NCBI RefSeq assembly: GCF_014648435.1
Contig: NZ_BMRC01000006.1
Coordinates: forward strand, 492,718-556,717
DNA: 64,000 nt
Direction: 5' to 3'
Source of the DNA: Nonomuraea spiralis
Lineage (GTDB): Bacteria; Actinomycetota; Actinomycetes; Streptosporangiales; Streptosporangiaceae
In this document: piece by piece, positions 26,419 through 34,912 of the stretch
How positions within the stretch are numbered: position 1 is the stretch's first letter
Layout: every line of letters begins with the position of its first letter
Notes under the pieces: model-generated
The model's input: the letters and a program-made list of their open reading frames with translations, nothing else
Database searches by the model: none
What the model was told of the DNA's origin: nothing
Made by a program: the position numbers and the translations under genes

Positions 26419-27356
26419 TCGTCGCCGCCCTTCAGGAACCCGAACTGCAGCGCCGAGACGATCACCATGGCGGCGAGCAGCACCATGCCCATCGCGGCGG
26501 CGTAGCCCATGTGCTCGTAGGGGAAGGCGTTGGCCCAGATGTAGTACGGCAGCACCTGGGTCGCGTCGGCGGGCCCGCCGCCGGTGAGCAGGAACGCGGG
26601 CACGAACGCCTGCATCGAGCCGGCCACCGAGATGACCAGGACGAACAGCAGGGTCCTGCGCAGCAGCGGGAGCGTGATCCGGGTGAACGTGGTCACCGCC
26701 CCCGAGCCGTCGATGGCGGCGGCCTCGTACACCTCGCCGGGCAGCGCCTGGAGCCCGGCGGTCAGGATGATCACGAACAGCCCCATGCTCTTCCAGACGA
26801 CCATCACGACCAGCGCCCAGATGGCCAGGTCGGAGCTGGTCAGCCAGGACTGCGGCGGGATCCCGACCAGGCCGACGAGGGTGTTGGCCAGGCCCCGGTC
26901 GGAGTAGATGATCACCCAGACCATGGACGTGGCGGCCAGCGGCATCACGGCCGGGATCATGACCAGCGCCCTGAGCCAGCGGTTGATCCGTCCCGGCTTG
27001 CTCAGCGGCACGGCCACCAGCAGGGCCAGCACGATCGTCGGGACGACCGTGCAGACCGTGTAGACGACGGTGATCCACGCCGAGTTGAGGAAGCCGGGGT
27101 CGGCGAACATGCGCTCGTAGTTGGCCAGGCCGATCCAGTTGGGCGTGCCCGCCATCTCGTAGTCGGTGAAGCTGAGATAGATGGCCGACAGGAACGGGAC
27201 GAGCCAGAACACCACGAAGAACACGGCCACCGGAAGGGTCAGCGCCACACCCGCCGTGGCCTGGGGCCGGGTCCTGACCGCGCCGAGCACCCCGCCGGGC
27301 CCCCCTCCGCGAACTCCGCCGCGAACGCCGTCGCGAACCTCGTCGAGCACGCTCAC
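26415..27356 (-). CDS. ABC sugar transporter permease (MalF/UgpA type)
   Basis: 313 residues. An unusual Gly/Arg-rich N-terminal tail (EVRDGVRGGVRGGGPGG) precedes the first membrane helix. The EAA loop is EAAAIDGSGAVTTFTRITLP. The GTG at 27356 overlaps the binding-protein stop as GTGA. Partner of the permease that follows it. Confidence 0.9.
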   Translation of the reverse strand: MSVLDEVRDGVRGGVRGGGPGGVLGAVRTRPQATAGVALTLPVAVFFVVFWLVPFLSAIYLSFTDYEMAGTPNWIGLANYERMFADPGFLNSAWITVVYTVCTVVPTIVLALLVAVPLSKPGRINRWLRALVMIPAVMPLAATSMVWVIIYSDRGLANTLVGLVGIPPQSWLTSSDLAIWALVVMVVWKSMGLFVIILTAGLQALPGEVYEAAAIDGSGAVTTFTRITLPLLRRTLLFVLVISVAGSMQAFVPAFLLTGGGPADATQVLPYYIWANAFPYEHMGYAAAMGMVLLAAMVIVSALQFGFLKGGDE

Positions 27357-28606
27357 AGGACCGGTCGCACGGTGGCGTCGAAGGTCGCCGCGGCCTGGGC
27401 GGGGGTCGCCTTGCCGTGGGCGACGGAGTCGACGGCACTGGACGCGGCCTTCGCCAGTTCGAGTGTGCCGGGGACGACCGGGCCGAAGTCGACGTGCGGC
27501 AGGCTGTCGGCGACGATCCGCATGATCTCGGACTTGCCGCGCGGCCCGGCCTCGCGCCAGCCCTTGGTCGGGATGATGATGCCGTTGTCGAGGTTGGCGG
27601 CCACCGACGGGGCGCCCTGAAGGTAGTTCACGAGGTGCCAGGCGGTGAACTGGTTGGGCGAGTCCTTGGCCACGCCCCAGCCCCAGGTGTAGGCGGGAAC
27701 GACGGACGGGCCGCCGGCCCAGGTGGGCATGGGCGCGACGCCGTACTGCTTGCCGAAGGTGAGCTGGTCCTTGCCCAGCTTCTCCAGCGCGGGGCCGAGG
27801 AAGGCGCCGCTGACGACCATGGCGGCCTGGCCGGAGTAGAACAGGCCGAGCGCTCCCAGCGGGTTGGACAGCTTGGGGTTGCCGAGCCCCGACATGTACG
27901 CCAGGGCGGCGAGGCCCTGCTCGGTGGCCAGCGACGCCTTCGTCCCGTCCGCCGTGACGAGTTCGCCGCCCTTGCCCCGGACGAGGGCGGTCAGCGTCAT
28001 GAGGGCCCACTGCGGGTCGCCGTAGAGCCATTGGAGGCCGACCCGCCCGCGGTCCTTCGAGGTCAGCCTGGCGCTGTACTCGGCGACCTCCTCCCAGGTG
28101 GTCGGCGGCTTGTCGGGGTCGAGTCCGGCCTCCTTGAACCGGTCCTTGCGGTAGTAGAGCATGCAGGGGTTGAAGTCGATGGGCACGCCGTAGGGCACGT
28201 CCCGGTAGGTGAGCGGGGTGGTCGTGCCCGGCTCGTAGTTCTGCAGCGGGAGCGCCTTGGTGTCGACGGGCGCGAGCCGCTGCTTCTTGGCGTGCGCGGG
28301 GAAGCTCCAGTGGCCGATCTTGAAGACGTCGGGCGGGGCGCCGCCGCTGAAGGCGGTCAGCAGTTTGGCGTCGAGCTGGCCCACGGGCAGGTAGAGCAGC
28401 TTGACGTCGACCTTGAACTCGGCGATGTAGCGGTGCACGAGATCCTGGAACTGCTGGCCGGTGTCCTGCGAGCCGTGCAGCCAGACGGTGACCTCACCGT
28501 GCGGCCTGCCGTCCGCGGCCTGCTGCCGGGGCTGGTCCTTGCCGCATCCGGCGAGCAGGGTGAGCGCGCCGGCGGCGAGGAGCCCACGCCGCGTCAGATC
28601 CGCCAT
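27353..28606 (-). CDS. ABC transporter substrate-binding lipoprotein
   Basis: 417 residues. LTRRGLLAAGALTLLAGC combines a twin-arginine motif and lipobox, so it is a Tat-exported lipoprotein. EVTVWLHGSQDTGQQFQDL and the body are typical of the UgpB/MalE-type solute-binding family. The ribosome site AGGAG overlaps the stop of the upstream hydrolase gene (10 bases apart), so the importer belongs to that gene's transcript. Ligand unknown; the two esterases in the operon suggest an acylated sugar or a sugar released from an ester. Confidence 0.9.
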   Translation of the reverse strand: MADLTRRGLLAAGALTLLAGCGKDQPRQQAADGRPHGEVTVWLHGSQDTGQQFQDLVHRYIAEFKVDVKLLYLPVGQLDAKLLTAFSGGAPPDVFKIGHWSFPAHAKKQRLAPVDTKALPLQNYEPGTTTPLTYRDVPYGVPIDFNPCMLYYRKDRFKEAGLDPDKPPTTWEEVAEYSARLTSKDRGRVGLQWLYGDPQWALMTLTALVRGKGGELVTADGTKASLATEQGLAALAYMSGLGNPKLSNPLGALGLFYSGQAAMVVSGAFLGPALEKLGKDQLTFGKQYGVAPMPTWAGGPSVVPAYTWGWGVAKDSPNQFTAWHLVNYLQGAPSVAANLDNGIIIPTKGWREAGPRGKSEIMRIVADSLPHVDFGPVVPGTLELAKAASSAVDSVAHGKATPAQAAATFDATVRPVL

Positions 28607-28616
28607 GGTGGTTCTC

Positions 28617-29474
28617 CTAGGTGAGGTTCTTGAGGGCCTGGTTCTGCCAGGCGGTGTTGGTGGGGAGCTCGGGGGCGCTGCCGGCGAACGCCCCGCGGGC
28701 CTGGAGGTCGCCCTGGAGGCGGTACTTCAGCCAGGCGGTCACGTAGCCGAGGAAGCCCCCGCCGGAGTTCTGGATGTCGTTGTGTCCCGCGCCCTTGAGC
28801 AGCGCCCTGCCCGCTCCGGCGGTGGCCTGGTCGTAGTAGCCCTGTACGGTCCCGGCCGAGGAGATCAGCCAGTCGTCCGCGCCGCTGAGGAAGAGCACCG
28901 GGCAGGTCAGGGCGGTGACGGAGAACTCGTCTCCCGGGCTGGCCATCCACTGAGCGGGCACGGCGATCGGCACGACGGTCTTGATCAGCCCGGCGGAGTG
29001 GTTGGCCGCGTTGATGGATCCGCCCGCGCCCTGGGAGTGGCCGACGGCGGCGACCTGGGTGGTGTCCAGCTTGCCGTGGAAGACGCTGGCCGGGTCGCCG
29101 CCGAGGCCGACGAGGTGCTGGGCGGCGGCGAGGATCTCGGCGCCGGTGCCCGTGGTGGTGTCGGTGGAGGCGACCACCGCGAAGCCCCACGAGGCGAGGT
29201 GGTTGAGCAGCCCCGGGTAGTTGTCCGGGGTGGCCCACGAGCCGTTGCCCCAGGTGACGATCGGGTGGGTGACGCCGCCCGAGCCCAGGTTCTGCGGGTA
29301 GTAGAGCCGGTGGCCGCCCGAGGTGCCGGTGGCGACCTGCCACGGACCCGTCGCCTTGTAGGTCGTCTCGATGGTGGAGGCGGCGCCGGCCTCGGTGGTC
29401 CACGACAGGAAGCCGGCCGACATGAGGCCGAGCGCCCCTGCCCGCAACGCCTGCCGACGGGTGAAGTTCTCCAT
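28617..29474 (-). CDS. Secreted alpha/beta hydrolase, dienelactone/polyester-hydrolase-like
   Basis: 285 residues. The Tat signal FTRRQALRAGALGL and following hydrophobic stretch show export. The nucleophile elbow is AAVGHSQGAGGS, the acid lies in FLSGADDWL and the catalytic His in GAGHNDI. Order and size recall the chlorophyllase/PET-hydrolase-like group, which cleaves exposed polyesters and lipids, but substrate class is not settled by sequence. ATG at 29474 with GAGG 5 bases upstream. First gene of the six-gene operon reading away from the TetR operator. Confidence 0.82.
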   Translation of the reverse strand: MENFTRRQALRAGALGLMSAGFLSWTTEAGAASTIETTYKATGPWQVATGTSGGHRLYYPQNLGSGGVTHPIVTWGNGSWATPDNYPGLLNHLASWGFAVVASTDTTTGTGAEILAAAQHLVGLGGDPASVFHGKLDTTQVAAVGHSQGAGGSINAANHSAGLIKTVVPIAVPAQWMASPGDEFSVTALTCPVLFLSGADDWLISSAGTVQGYYDQATAGAGRALLKGAGHNDIQNSGGGFLGYVTAWLKYRLQGDLQARGAFAGSAPELPTNTAWQNQALKNLT

Positions 29475-29494
29475 GGTCACCTCGATGATTATTT

Positions 29495-29512
29495 GGAGAC
29501 GTGAACGTCTCC
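29495..29512. promoter_or_regulatory. TetR-type operator between divergent genes
   Basis: GGAGACGTGAACGTCTCC is a perfect inverted repeat with 8-bp arms and a 2-bp centre, the size expected for a TetR dimer. It lies 20 bases before the hydrolase start and 28 before the TetR start, so one bound dimer could shut both directions. Confidence 0.82.
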
Positions 29513-29540
29513 TAAGAGAGGGAAGTACGATCGGTGAGCG

Positions 29541-30227
29541 ATGTCAAGAGATGAACAGAAGGAAGTTCCAGCGGCCCGGCCACTCCCCAGAGGGCGCCAC
29601 GGACTCTCCCCCGACACGGTGCGCAGCTCCCAGCGGGACCGCCTCGTGGAGGCCATGCTGAGGCTCGTCGCGAGACGCGGCTACGCGGCCACGAGCGTCC
29701 CGGACGTGATCGCCGCCGCGCGGGTGTCACGCAACGCCTTCTACGCCCAGTTCGCCGACAAGGAGGCGTGTTTCCTCGCGGGATGCGAGCGCGACCTGCC
29801 CGACATGATCCACACGATCTACGCGGCCGCGTCGGGGGCGGGCGACGGGTGGCGAGAAGAGCTCTGGCTGGGGACGACCGCCTACCTGCGCTGGTGGCAG
29901 GAGCGCCCGGAGTACGCGCAGGCGTACTTCGTGGAGTTGCCGAGGGCGGGTGAGCGGGCCGTCGAGCAGCGCGACGCCGCCTACCGGCCCTTCCTCGACA
30001 TGTTCGGGGCACTGGCCGCGCGGGCCAGGCTGGAGGATCCCGCGCTGCCTCCGCTGCGCGCCGCGGTGCCCCGCCTGATCGTCTACGGGACCACCGAGTA
30101 CATCGCCGCGGAGGTGCGTGAAGGCCGCGTCGCCACGTTGACGTCGTCGGCCGGCGACCTCTACCACTTCGCGGTCGCCCTGCTGGCCGGCCCCGATCAC
30201 GGCATCGCGACCACCCCTTCCGCCTGA
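29541..30227 (+). CDS. TetR-family transcriptional regulator
   Basis: 228 residues. The helix-turn-helix is RRGYAATSVPDVIAAARVSRNAFYAQFADKEACF (residues about 44-80), preceded by a basic arm. The C-terminal ligand domain is helical with Trp-rich WLGTTAYLRWWQERPEY. Divergent from the ester-hydrolase/importer operon across a perfect 18-bp repeat, so it probably represses that operon and itself and responds to a substrate breakdown product. Its last 31 bases overlap the 3' end of the convergent glycosidase-like gene. Confidence 0.92.
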   Translation: MSRDEQKEVPAARPLPRGRHGLSPDTVRSSQRDRLVEAMLRLVARRGYAATSVPDVIAAARVSRNAFYAQFADKEACFLAGCERDLPDMIHTIYAAASGAGDGWREELWLGTTAYLRWWQERPEYAQAYFVELPRAGERAVEQRDAAYRPFLDMFGALAARARLEDPALPPLRAAVPRLIVYGTTEYIAAEVREGRVATLTSSAGDLYHFAVALLAGPDHGIATTPSA

Positions 30228-32071
30228 ACCAGCCAGCCCTCGGGGAAACACCCCTCCGCCGCCATGTGAGCGACGGCGGCCAGCAGGCCGCCGTTGCCCG
30301 GCAGGTAGAGGGGCAGCAGGCCGGGCCACTGGTGGTTGTGGCCGCTGGCCAGATAGGTGTTCTTCGGTACGTCCAGCAGCAGCGCGTCCACGGCGGTGCC
30401 GGGCTCGCCGAGCCTGGCCGCGCACATGGCGAGCATCGGGTAGTCCCAGCCCCAGGTGCTCTCCAGGTCCCAGTCGGCGAGCACGTCGTGCAGCGTGGCC
30501 CGCATGGTCTCCGGGTCGATCAGCGGGGTGGGCGGCACGAACCCGAGCGCGCCGGTCATCGAAGGGTGGTCGGTCCTGATCGTGTACGGCTCCACCCCGA
30601 TGGCCGCGTACACGCCGTCGCGCACCGCCGGCCGGGCCAGGCCGTCCAGGACCCGCGCCCACTCCGGGTCGGGGCCGAGGCCGAGCAGCCCCCGCCACCG
30701 CTGGGCCGTCTCCAGCCCCCACCACCAATAGGCCAGCTCGAACGTGGGATCGCGCACCGACCGCCGCGACTCGTAGTAGGACTCCTGCGCCGGGACCAGC
30801 GGCGGCCCCAGATGCCCGTCACCGGCGAAGGAGGCCATGAACTCGGCCGTCTCGAACACCAGGTCCCGGTAGTCCTCCAGCGCCCCCGGGCGGACCCGGC
30901 GGAGCAGCTCGGCGAAGTAGATCAGGTGCGGCTGCTGCCAGACGATGAACGCGCCGATCTCGCTCGGGCTCTCCCTGCCCTCCGGCCCCACCTGCTTGGG
31001 CCAGCGGGCGCCGCGGAAACCCTGCCGCGCGGCCGTGGCCCTGGCCCGCGGCAGGATCGAGCGGTACCACGGCAGGCTCCGCTCCAGCAACTCGGGCCTG
31101 CCCCACAGGGCGAAGTGGGCGGCGTGCCACCAGTGCATCTCCAGGTGGAACTTGCCGCTCCAGGAGTTGACGGCCAGCCCGGTCTCCTGCGGCGGGGTGG
31201 TCCCCGCGCAGTTGACCGCGGTGAGGTACTGCGAGAGCACGACCCGGCGTTCGAGCTCGGGCGCCCGCGGGTCGGCGCTGCCCTCGAAGCTCACCGCTCC
31301 CCCGCTCGTCCAGAACCGCTCCCAGTGGGCGGCGGCGGCCGTACGGACCTGGGAGAAGGACGGGAGGGCGGCGCCGACGGGCTCGCGGGCGAACTCGACG
31401 ACGAGTTCCAGCTCGTCGCCCTGGATCAGGTACACGTGCGCGCCGGGCGAGGTGAGCCGCGCCGGTCCCGTCCACTCGGCCGCCACGTGGTAGCCGTCCT
31501 GGTCCAGGACGCGGGTGAAGTCGCAGCGCGAGCCACGCCGGATGTACGTGGTGGTGTGCCGATCGGGTTTGTCCCAGTCGGCGGTGGTGTGCCAGCCGTC
31601 ACTGGCGTAGGGGAAGGCGATCCTGATCCCCGCCCCGCCCACCACGCGGACGGCCAGCAGATCCCGCTCGGGGTGGCAGACCGTCTCCACCTCGTACGGC
31701 AGGCCGCCCAGCTCGAAGGAGCTGGACAGCGTGCCGGTCCACAGGTCGAGGGTCTGCGCCGACCGGCCGAGCGGGGCCGCCTCGTCGACGTCGAGGCCGA
31801 TCCGGCCGAGATGCAGGCGGTGCGGGTTCACGTGCAGCCAGCCGCCCGCCTGGGTGGCCGGGTAGAGGTCCGGGTAGCCGACGCCGTCGTAGTCGGTGAA
31901 GGCGTCCTCCAGCACGTGCCCCTCGGGGTTGGGCATCGTGTGCCAGCCCCACTGCGCCTGCGTGCCCAGCGGCGCGAAGGTCTGCAGCCCGGTGGCGTCG
32001 GCGGTGAAGGCGAACTCCCCGTTGCCGACGGTGAGCGGGCACCCGGCGTCGGCGACGGTGTGCCGGCGCAC
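30197..32071 (-). CDS. Six-hairpin glycosidase-like protein (GH65/GH95-related)
   Basis: 624 residues, no signal peptide. N-terminal beta-sandwich-like half (residues about 1-270), then a helical half with FHLEMHWWHAAHFALWGR, FRGARWPKQVG and ESTWGWDYPMLA, which fit an (alpha/alpha)6 barrel. Family and substrate are not certain, but the layout resembles GH65/GH95 enzymes, which act on alpha-linked glucosides or fucosides. The GTG at 32071 is chosen because AGGAGG lies exactly 6 bases upstream; an earlier GTG at 32095 would overlap the M28-like stop. It follows the M28-like gene in the second LacI locus. Confidence 0.7.
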   Translation of the reverse strand: MRRHTVADAGCPLTVGNGEFAFTADATGLQTFAPLGTQAQWGWHTMPNPEGHVLEDAFTDYDGVGYPDLYPATQAGGWLHVNPHRLHLGRIGLDVDEAAPLGRSAQTLDLWTGTLSSSFELGGLPYEVETVCHPERDLLAVRVVGGAGIRIAFPYASDGWHTTADWDKPDRHTTTYIRRGSRCDFTRVLDQDGYHVAAEWTGPARLTSPGAHVYLIQGDELELVVEFAREPVGAALPSFSQVRTAAAAHWERFWTSGGAVSFEGSADPRAPELERRVVLSQYLTAVNCAGTTPPQETGLAVNSWSGKFHLEMHWWHAAHFALWGRPELLERSLPWYRSILPRARATAARQGFRGARWPKQVGPEGRESPSEIGAFIVWQQPHLIYFAELLRRVRPGALEDYRDLVFETAEFMASFAGDGHLGPPLVPAQESYYESRRSVRDPTFELAYWWWGLETAQRWRGLLGLGPDPEWARVLDGLARPAVRDGVYAAIGVEPYTIRTDHPSMTGALGFVPPTPLIDPETMRATLHDVLADWDLESTWGWDYPMLAMCAARLGEPGTAVDALLLDVPKNTYLASGHNHQWPGLLPLYLPGNGGLLAAVAHMAAEGCFPEGWLVQAEGVVAMP

Positions 32072-32091
32072 GAGTGCCCTCCTGTCCACGC

Positions 32092-33675
32092 TCACGCACA
32101 CCCCGGCGTGCCGGAGGCGCGCTGCTGGCGCATCGCGGTCACGTCGCCCGCGACGTCCGACTGGGCCATCGGGCCGAGGTCGAGCACGACGTCGGTGAAG
32201 GCGAGCGACGCCTTGCGCATCACCGGCAGGTCGATCGCCTCGGGGCCGAACTGCGGCGAGAACAGCGTCTTGGGCGCGGCGATGGGCGCGATGACGGGCA
32301 GCAGGTGCTGGTTGTACGGCGTGCCCTCGCCGCCGAAGCTGCAGTGGCGCGGCACCGTGGCGAGGTCGGCCGCCGACAGGCCCTTGAGGATCGCGGTGCG
32401 CCGCACGTCCCAGTACTCGATGTGGCCCTTGACCAGCTCGCGCAGCGGCGTGCTCTCGCTGACGGGGACCCACAGCAGCTCGGTGAGGGTGGGGCTGGCG
32501 ACGAGCTGCTTGCCCGGCAGGCCGTTCGGCCTGGCGACCGCGTCGTAGCGCTTGGCGCCGAGGTGTTCGAGCACGACGACGGAGGAGACCTTGCCCTGGT
32601 CGTACTGGGCGTCGAGCTGGGCGGCGAGCTGGCCGGCGCCGCCCTCGCGCACGTCCGGACCGGTCAGGTGCTGGTAGAGGTGGCCGGTCACGAACGCGAA
32701 CTGCACGGTACGCGGACGGCACTCCACCGGCAGCGACGACAGGTAACGGGCCATCTCGATCATGGTGAGCGGGCCGTTGTCCCACACCGCGCTCATGCCG
32801 TCGGTGTGGCTCTCCACGACGATCTTCTGGTCGCTCCCGCCGGGAAGCGTCGCGAACAGGGTACGGGTCGTCGTCGGCGTCCAGGCGGCGTTCACGGTCA
32901 GCGCGCCCTGGACCGGCTGCCCGGCGGCCAGCGCGGCCTTGATCTGCTTGCCCTGGTCGGCGCCGACGTACGCGCCCGGCACGCCGTACGGCAGGCCCTC
33001 GTAGGGCGCGTACATGTCCTTGATCTGGGCGTGCGGGAGCTGGCTGATCTCGATCACGCCCAGCGCGCCCGCGGCGGCGGCCGCCTTGAGGTCGGCGTCG
33101 GCCGCGGCCGGGGCCTCCATCGACTCCGAGCCGAGCAGGTTGATCGTGAGCCCCGGGTCGTACATGGAGTAGCCGAGCGTGGGCGGATAGAACAGCAGGT
33201 TGGGCACGCTGGTCCACGGCAGGTCGCGGACGACGATCTTCCCGGCGGCGTTGGCCGCGGTGATGTTCGTCCCGGCGGCCAGGTGGACGAGCGGCGCCGA
33301 CACGCCGCCCGCGCCGGTCGAGGAGGAGAACGGCACGGGCGCCGCGACCTGTACGGCCGCGCCGCCGACGGTCAGGCCGGTGCCGAGGTTGTCCCAGCGG
33401 TCGATGGTGTAGGGCTGGGAGGAGAGCTGAAGGCCGGGGATGGCCCCCATCTCGTCCTCCAGCCAGTCGACGTAGCCGGCGTGCGCGGCGGAGCCGGTCG
33501 GCCGGGGGCCGAACGCCGCCTGCTGCCCGGCCAGGGTGCTCAGGCGGGCCTCGGAGGCGAACGCGGCGGGATCGACTCGGACCGGGCAGACCGCTGGGGC
33601 GGCAGCCTGGGCGAGGGCCGGTTGCGCGGGCGCGACCAGCGGGAGGAGAAGGGCGAGGAGAGCGAGTCGTCTCAC
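32092..33675 (-). CDS. Secreted M28-like protein with the same altered motif
   Basis: 527 residues. A signal peptide (RRLALLALLLPLVAPAQPALA) marks it as exported. A PA-type insert (IVVRDLPW to GYSMYD) precedes the metal region VVESHTDGMSAVWDNGPL, which has the His and bridging Asp. As in the protein encoded at 24299, the Glu-Glu motif is replaced (FVTGHLYQHLTG) and LEHLG stands where an Asp motif is usual. GTG start with GGAAGGA 8 bases upstream. Extracellular role inferred; proteolytic activity is doubtful given the missing glutamates. Confidence 0.7.
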   Translation of the reverse strand: MRRLALLALLLPLVAPAQPALAQAAAPAVCPVRVDPAAFASEARLSTLAGQQAAFGPRPTGSAAHAGYVDWLEDEMGAIPGLQLSSQPYTIDRWDNLGTGLTVGGAAVQVAAPVPFSSSTGAGGVSAPLVHLAAGTNITAANAAGKIVVRDLPWTSVPNLLFYPPTLGYSMYDPGLTINLLGSESMEAPAAADADLKAAAAAGALGVIEISQLPHAQIKDMYAPYEGLPYGVPGAYVGADQGKQIKAALAAGQPVQGALTVNAAWTPTTTRTLFATLPGGSDQKIVVESHTDGMSAVWDNGPLTMIEMARYLSSLPVECRPRTVQFAFVTGHLYQHLTGPDVREGGAGQLAAQLDAQYDQGKVSSVVVLEHLGAKRYDAVARPNGLPGKQLVASPTLTELLWVPVSESTPLRELVKGHIEYWDVRRTAILKGLSAADLATVPRHCSFGGEGTPYNQHLLPVIAPIAAPKTLFSPQFGPEAIDLPVMRKASLAFTDVVLDLGPMAQSDVAGDVTAMRQQRASGTPGCA

Positions 33676-33745
33676 GTGGGGGGTCCTTCCATCGAATCGT
33701 TTTAATGCATGGCCCGCGACAATCCCCCGAGGTGCGGCCGGTTTC

Positions 33746-34756
33746 TCAGAGGCGAGGCGGTCCCGTGGTTCCGCGGACGATCAGCGTCGGCGACACCGAC
33801 GAGGTCACCGATCGTGCGCGCCCCTCGATGCGTTCGAGGAGCAGGCGGGCGGCGGTCGCGCCGATCACCTGTCCGTCCTGGTCGACGCTGGTGAGCGAGA
33901 TGCGCTTGAGCGAGGCGATGCCGATGTTGTCGTACCCGGCGACGGAGAGGTCCTCCGGCACCGACAGGCCCGCCTCGTCGGCGGCGCGCAGCACGCCGAG
34001 CGCCGCGATGTCGGCCCCGGCGAAGATCGCGGTGGGCCGGTCGTCGCGCGCGAGCAGTTCCCGCGCACCCTCGAAGCCGCCCTCCTCGGTGAAGGAGGTG
34101 GCCAGTACGTCGTCGGCGAGCCCGTGGGCGCGCATCGCCTGGCGGTAGCCTTCGGCGCGCACCGTGTGCGGCAGTCCCTGGGCGCGGGCCCGCTCCAGGT
34201 GGGTGATGTGCGCGATCCGGGTGTGCCCGAGCCCGACCAGGTGGTCGACCACGAGCCTTGCGCCCATCACGTCGTCGTCCACGACCGAGTCGTAGGCCGC
34301 GGCGCCGCCGTGCCTGCCCACCACGACGGCCGGGATGGCCGTCGCGATGGCGGCGAGCTCGGTGTCGGTCATGACCGGCGAGATCAGGATGAGCCCGTCC
34401 ATGCTCCGGTCGATCATGGCGTCGGTCATCCGGGCCTGCGTCTTGGGCTCGATCCCGCCGGGTCCGAGCAGCACCTGGTACTCGGTGTCGCCCAGCCGGC
34501 CGGTGACACCCTCGATGATGTCGGGGAAGAACGGGTTGCGGGTGTCGGAGAGCATGACGCCGAGGGTGTAGGTGCGTCCGCGCAGGGCCCGGGCCGCGGC
34601 GTGCGGGCGGTAGCCCAGCTCGTCGATGGCCTGTGACACCTTGGCCTGCATCTCCGCGCTCACGCCGTAGGCCCCGCGGACCACCTTCGACACGGCGGCC
34701 GTGGAAACCCCGGCCCGCCTGGCCACGTCGGCGATCGTCACCCGTCCGCTCGTCAC
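33746..34756 (-). CDS. LacI-family repressor, second locus
   Basis: 336 residues. HTH VTIADVARRAGVSTAAVSK, hinge YRPHAAARALRG, then TLGVMLSDTRNPFFPDII and the sensor domain. The GTG at 34756 has AAAGGA 6 bases upstream; upstream in-frame codons cross the promoter. A palindrome overlapping the -10 of the divergent importer operon and a half-matched site next to its own start are its likely targets. It probably controls the importer/rhamnosidase operon and the M28-like and glycosidase-like genes. Confidence 0.9.
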   Translation of the reverse strand: MTSGRVTIADVARRAGVSTAAVSKVVRGAYGVSAEMQAKVSQAIDELGYRPHAAARALRGRTYTLGVMLSDTRNPFFPDIIEGVTGRLGDTEYQVLLGPGGIEPKTQARMTDAMIDRSMDGLILISPVMTDTELAAIATAIPAVVVGRHGGAAAYDSVVDDDVMGARLVVDHLVGLGHTRIAHITHLERARAQGLPHTVRAEGYRQAMRAHGLADDVLATSFTEEGGFEGARELLARDDRPTAIFAGADIAALGVLRAADEAGLSVPEDLSVAGYDNIGIASLKRISLTSVDQDGQVIGATAARLLLERIEGRARSVTSSVSPTLIVRGTTGPPRL

Positions 34757-34777
34757 ACGCCATCCTTTTGGGTTCTC

Positions 34778-34791
34778 GTAGAACGAACTAC
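34778..34791. promoter_or_regulatory. Imperfect LacI-type operator near the second repressor
   Basis: GTAGAACGAACTAC shares GTAGAACG and the final CTAC with the perfect palindrome at 34867-34880 but is not itself symmetric in the middle. It sits 22 bases before the repressor start, suggesting autoregulation with weaker binding. Confidence 0.5.
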
Positions 34792-34843
34792 ACACATTGC
34801 CGAGAGCAGAGGCTAGCCCGTCGATGCTCCTCGGGTCCACCCC

Positions 34844-34880
34844 TTGACGGACCTTTCTACCATGCCGTAGAACGTTCTAC
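34844..34880 (+). promoter_or_regulatory. Promoter with perfect LacI-type palindrome
   Basis: TTGACG (34844-34849) and TAGAAC (34868-34873) form an 18-bp-spaced promoter. The palindrome GTAGAACGTTCTAC (34867-34880) covers the -10 box and the transcription start, so binding would repress the downstream importer operon. TTCTAC at 34855-34860 adds a third half-site. Confidence 0.78.
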
Positions 34881-34912
34881 ACAATTCTCCCCACATGAAC
34901 AGGAGCACGGGC

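Noticed and set aside
28617..29474. Naming the secreted hydrolase a PET hydrolase
   Set aside because: The family resemblance is general; substrate-pocket residues cannot be verified without alignment.
30266..32548. 760-codon plus-strand frame over the glycosidase-like and M28-like genes
   Set aside because: Low-complexity Arg/Gly/His translation opposite two genes with clear domains and start signals.
33690..33725. Possible LacI site upstream of the secreted M28-like gene
   Set aside because: The sequence there does not match GTAGAACGTTCTAC and has no clean symmetry.
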